Assembly (NCBI GenBank): GCA_046590205.1
Contig: JBKJTT010000064.1
Coordinates: forward strand, 1 to 17,734
Reading direction: 5' to 3'
From: DATDEW01 sp046590205
GTDB taxonomy: Bacteria > Bacteroidota > Ignavibacteria > Palsa-1295
DNA length: 17,734 bases
In this document: positions 15,592-17,734 of the stretch, piece by piece
How the letters are laid out: each line of letters begins with the position of its first letter
Numbering within the stretch: the stretch's first letter is position 1
Translations under genes and position numbers: made by a program
Notes under the pieces: generated by a model
Databases searched by the model: none
The model's input: the letters and a program-made list of their open reading frames with translations, nothing else
What the model was told of the DNA's origin: nothing

Positions 15592-15621
15592 TTCCATGAG
15601 AGATTGGGGGATTTCATGGAA
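15592..15621. promoter_or_regulatory. Inverted repeat, possible activator site or terminator
   Basis: TTCCATGA (15592-15599) and TCATGGAA (15614-15621) form an 8-bp inverted repeat with half-site centres 22 bases apart, about two helical turns. Its centre is about 81 bases before the predicted start of the lipoprotein gene, where a sigma-54 enhancer-binding protein would sit. It also lies 20-50 bases after the GNAT stop codon and could act as a terminator, but no T-run follows on the minus strand. Confidence 0.4.
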
Positions 15622-15641
15622 TCTGAGTCAGGTATAGCACA

Positions 15642-16247
15642 TCAAATTAACACCCATTCATCCTTAGTAATTGCAAAAATTTTTGTGTCCTGCCACTTAC
15701 CCCCCAAATGCAGCGCCTTTTGGGCAGTTCCTTCGTAGCGCAGCCCAAGCTTCTCGGCAACTCGCAAACTAGCATCATTCTCAAGAGCTATCCAAAGTGA
15801 GAGCCGATGGAGGTTCAGGACGCTAAAAGCAAAGTCAAAGATGGCGCGTACCGCTTCGGTAACGTACCCTTGGTTCAAATACGGAAAGCCGATCCAATAC
15901 CCGACAAATGCCGACTGCGCTACGCCACGAATTACATTTGTAATTGCGATCTGCCCGACAAGCTTATTTGTACGTTTTTCAGATATAAGAAAACGGTAAT
16001 CAAGCCCCATTTCCCACCTGTCCTCGACGGTCAGGATCGCCTCCCTCATTAACCTGATGCCTTCGGTGTCGTTCTTAGGTTGTTCCTTTACTGGGCTGAA
16101 AGGAGCAAGGTGTTTTTCCATGCCTTCCTTTTCAAGGAAGTAATACTCTTCGGCGTAGCTATAGCCCATCTTTTTCAAGAGGAGCCGCTCCGTCTCGATG
16201 CGCTTTGGGATGAATGAGGAAGGAGTATGTTCTTCTATAAAACTCAT
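15642..16247 (-). CDS. GNAT family N-acetyltransferase (RimJ/RimL type)
   Basis: A 201-residue cytoplasmic acetyltransferase that would move acetyl from acetyl-CoA to an N-terminal or small-molecule amine. RIETERLLLKKM (16-27) is the usual first strand of RimJ/RimL-like GNATs. LVGQIAITNV (97-106) and FVGYWIGFPYLNQGYVTEAV (114-133) contain the strand and the acetyl-CoA-binding loop (N-Q-G-Y-V-T-E in place of the common R-G-x-G-x-A). ENDASLRVAEKLGLRYEG (156-173) is the conserved C-terminal motif. The substrate cannot be told. Its ATG overlaps the stop codon of the SRPBCC gene (ATGA, 16244-16247), implying translational coupling; it is the last gene of the bcp operon. Confidence 0.88.
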   Translation of the reverse strand: MSFIEEHTPSSFIPKRIETERLLLKKMGYSYAEEYYFLEKEGMEKHLAPFSPVKEQPKNDTEGIRLMREAILTVEDRWEMGLDYRFLISEKRTNKLVGQIAITNVIRGVAQSAFVGYWIGFPYLNQGYVTEAVRAIFDFAFSVLNLHRLSLWIALENDASLRVAEKLGLRYEGTAQKALHLGGKWQDTKIFAITKDEWVLI

Positions 16248-16696
16248 TGCTTCTCTAAAACTTGTTTCGTTTTGATGTGCCGATCACGAAACATCTTCCG
16301 AACAACTTTCTTCATCAATATTGCATCACCTATCTTTCCAATAATACCCAGCGGCAGTTCATAGTCAAACGTATCGGTAAGCTCACAGGAAGTATCACTA
16401 ATGCGTCTAATATCTCGCTGATGTCGGAATCGCTTGAACGGACCTTTATGAGCTATATCGGTGATGCGAATGGGGCGGTCATACTCTGCGATCTCAACGA
16501 TCCATTTCGTTTTGAAAAGTCCGAACTGCGTTATATAAAGCTCTATCATCTTCCCTTTCCCCTCGCCTGTTGTTTTGAGGATGTCCACCTTCATCCATGA
16601 CGGCGAGATGAGCGGCAGGTTACGGGTATCGGTATGGAAGTCGAAGACTTCCTCACTCGGTGCATTGATAACGACAGAACTTTTGATGATTGCCAT
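16244..16696 (-). CDS. SRPBCC (START-like) ligand-binding family protein
   Basis: A 150-residue cytoplasmic protein of the polyketide-cyclase/START-like fold. It opens with the family pattern of a first strand and helix (VVINAPSEEVFDFHTDTRNLP), followed by ISPSWMKVDIL, then alternating strands (KTKWIVEIAEYDRPIRITDI, a long His/Arg-rich strand near 88-97, and CELTDTFDYELPLG) and a long basic C-terminal helix (IGDAILMKKVVRKMFRDRH) that closes the cavity. Members bind hydrophobic ligands or act as cyclases/dehydratases; no catalytic residue is identifiable. Its ATG directly abuts the bcp stop codon (TAA-ATG), and its stop codon overlaps the GNAT start. Confidence 0.82.
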   Translation of the reverse strand: MAIIKSSVVINAPSEEVFDFHTDTRNLPLISPSWMKVDILKTTGEGKGKMIELYITQFGLFKTKWIVEIAEYDRPIRITDIAHKGPFKRFRHQRDIRRISDTSCELTDTFDYELPLGIIGKIGDAILMKKVVRKMFRDRHIKTKQVLEKQ

Positions 16697-17149
16697 TTAA
16701 CTAAGCGCTTTGATAACTTCGTCAACATGACCTTTGACTCGGAGTACATTAAATATGTGTGAAACATACCCCTTCTCATCAATGATGAATGTTGTGCGGA
16801 CTACACCGATATATGTCTTCCCGAACGTTTTCTTTTCGCGCCATACACCATACGCTTCTACTATAGAATGGTCTGTGTCTGCAAGAAGCGTGAACGGGAG
16901 GTTATACTTGGTTTTGAACTTCGTATGAGACGCTTCGGTATCGGGACTTACCCCGATCACAACAGCGTGTTTTTTAAGCCGCGAAAAGTTATCTCGGAAT
17001 GAACATGCTTCGTTCGTACAGGTCGGGGTATCATCAGTCGGGTAAAAGTACAGGACTACCTTTTTCCCTTTATAATCTTTGAGCGATACTTTTTCCCCGC
17101 TCTCATCGGTCGAGGTAAAATCAGGAGCTTTCTTTCCAACTTCAAGCAT
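16697..17149 (-). CDS. bcp: Thiol peroxidase of the BCP/PrxQ family
   Basis: A thioredoxin-dependent peroxiredoxin that reduces hydrogen peroxide and organic hydroperoxides in the cytoplasm. The start chosen is the ATG at 17149, giving 150 residues, the usual length for BCP. An upstream GTG at 17161 would add four residues, overlapping the preceding gene by 11 bases. Counted from the ATG, the peroxidatic Cys is Cys44 within DDTPTCTNEACSFRD (usual TPGCT; here Thr replaces Gly) and the resolving Cys is Cys49, the PrxQ five-residue spacing. VGKKAPDF near the start, VVLYFYPTDDTP, VIGVSPDT and RTTFIIDEKG follow the family pattern. The ATG lies one base after the TAA of the lipoprotein gene. Confidence 0.93.
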   Translation of the reverse strand: MLEVGKKAPDFTSTDESGEKVSLKDYKGKKVVLYFYPTDDTPTCTNEACSFRDNFSRLKKHAVVIGVSPDTEASHTKFKTKYNLPFTLLADTDHSIVEAYGVWREKKTFGKTYIGVVRTTFIIDEKGYVSHIFNVLRVKGHVDEVIKALS

Positions 17150-17150
17150 A

Positions 17151-17651
17151 TTACTGGTCACTTGGTTTAAATTGTACGGTCATGTCGCCTCTGGTAACGA
17201 TAGCTACCTTCCAATGGAGTCCTTCCTGCTTTACCATCCAGAAGTAAGCTGACTTATCTCCGTCAGGTGTCAGTACGCGGACAACACCTGTAGCTTCTAT
17301 CTTGTTGGTATCAATGAGAACTCCTTCGAGTTCTTTGGCGAGGTCGCGCTCAACATCAGCACGGGCACTCAAGACGAACTTGCGCTCTTTGAGGTCATAA
17401 AAGCTGCGAAACCACTTTAAGAAATCCGCAGCAACGTATTCATTCTGGAAGTACTCTTTGAACTTGTAAGTGGCTATCATTGAGTCCCGACGTGAACCCT
17501 CGTTACGTGTAACAGCATCAGAAAATTTCTCGGCAGCTTGTATCTGCTCTGTTGCACCACGGTCACATCCGGTAAATGTGATAAGTACGAAGAAGAAAAA
17601 TACGATGTTACACAAGCGAAATACCGACGACTTCATTTTTTTCTTTGACAT
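17151..17651 (-). CDS. Small lipoprotein of unknown function
   Basis: A 166-residue predicted lipoprotein from the ATG at 17651. The signal is basic (MSKKKMKSSVFR), then hydrophobic (IVFFFFVLITF), then a lipobox-like FTGC with lipidated Cys29. The mature part is mixed helix and strand: a helix about 35-75 with a DSMIATYKFKEYF core, then three strands with an Asp/Glu-rich loop (LTPDGDKSAYFWMVKQEGLHWKVAIV). No family was recognised; the fold could be NTF2/SnoaL-like. The start at 17651 is preferred over 17666 and 17636 because a GGAG (17664-17661) lies nine bases upstream. It precedes bcp by one base, so it heads the visible operon. Confidence 0.7.
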   Translation of the reverse strand: MSKKKMKSSVFRLCNIVFFFFVLITFTGCDRGATEQIQAAEKFSDAVTRNEGSRRDSMIATYKFKEYFQNEYVAADFLKWFRSFYDLKERKFVLSARADVERDLAKELEGVLIDTNKIEATGVVRVLTPDGDKSAYFWMVKQEGLHWKVAIVTRGDMTVQFKPSDQ

Positions 17652-17733
17652 AGATGAGTACTCCATGATTAATGAAGAAATTTTCCGGTACAGGATATGG
17701 TGTCTCGGAGTTCAGCGTCTGGGCATGGACGAT
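17608..17733 (-). CDS. Possible C-terminal end of a further minus-strand gene
   Basis: A minus-strand frame is open from the right edge for 41 codons to TAA (complement of 17608-17610). Its protein-like text includes SETPYPVPENFFINHGVLIY and NEVVGISLV, while the other two minus frames either stop early or are Cys-rich. If real, it overlaps the lipoprotein start by 44 bases, large but not impossible for coupled genes. It could be chance, and no family was recognised. Confidence 0.3.
   Translation of the reverse strand: MVHAQTLNSETPYPVPENFFINHGVLIYVKEKNEVVGISLV
17661..17664 (-). promoter_or_regulatory. Ribosome binding site that decides the lipoprotein start
   Basis: GGAG on the minus strand (plus-strand CTCC), nine bases before the ATG at 17651. 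Neither of the other candidate ATGs (17666, 17636) has such a site; 17636 has only an A-rich AAAGAAAAA stretch before it. Confidence 0.5.
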
Positions 17734-17734
17734 G

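Noticed and set aside
1..17734. CRISPR arrays, insertion sequences or integrase genes
   Set aside because: No regular direct repeats with spacers and no transposase or recombinase motifs were found in any frame.

Overview
The window reads as chromosomal DNA of a Gram-negative bacterium of the Bacteroidota/Chlorobiota-Ignavibacteria-Kapabacteria (FCB) group. The signs are a TamB-type outer-membrane assembly protein, a TonB-dependent receptor, several exported proteins and lipoproteins with fibronectin type III (Fn3) domains, a DUF4199 membrane protein, ATP-type PEP carboxykinase, and a clear remnant of a type IX secretion (T9SS) C-terminal sorting domain. The style of the short sorting-domain tail and the Fn3 lipoproteins makes a Kapabacteria-like organism my best guess, but the sequence alone does not prove genus or phylum. 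No rRNA, tRNA, CRISPR array or transposase was seen.

Layout. Bases 1-8017 carry four plus-strand genes: a 5'-truncated tamB, a TonB-dependent receptor closed by a strong terminator, a small exported protein built from two copies of one domain, and an SdiA-regulated/YjiK-like beta-propeller. Bases 8018-9579 form an anomalous island. A minus-strand scrap encodes the last 48 residues of a T9SS sorting domain. It abuts a very AT-rich gene (8188-9516) for a polytopic membrane protein with a C-terminal GT51 (peptidoglycan glycosyltransferase) domain, which ends at a perfect bidirectional terminator.

From 9606 to the right edge everything is on the minus strand: pckA; a repeat-bearing intergenic region of 349 bases; a DUF3887-like plus M23 (LytM) exported peptidase; a DUF4199 membrane protein; two Fn3 lipoproteins whose C-terminal domains look related; then a compact operon read from right to left (lipoprotein, bcp peroxiredoxin, SRPBCC protein, GNAT acetyltransferase) with genes overlapping or abutting. 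A further open frame enters from the right edge.

How the genes relate: most of the window concerns the cell envelope (TamB, TonB receptor, lipoproteins, M23 peptidase, GT51 protein), with one central-metabolism gene (pckA) and one stress/housekeeping operon (bcp). The parts most worth a second look are the GT51 fusion next to the truncated T9SS cargo gene, a sigma-54-like -24/-12 element with an upstream palindrome in front of the 14561-15490 lipoprotein, and the paired Fn3 lipoproteins.
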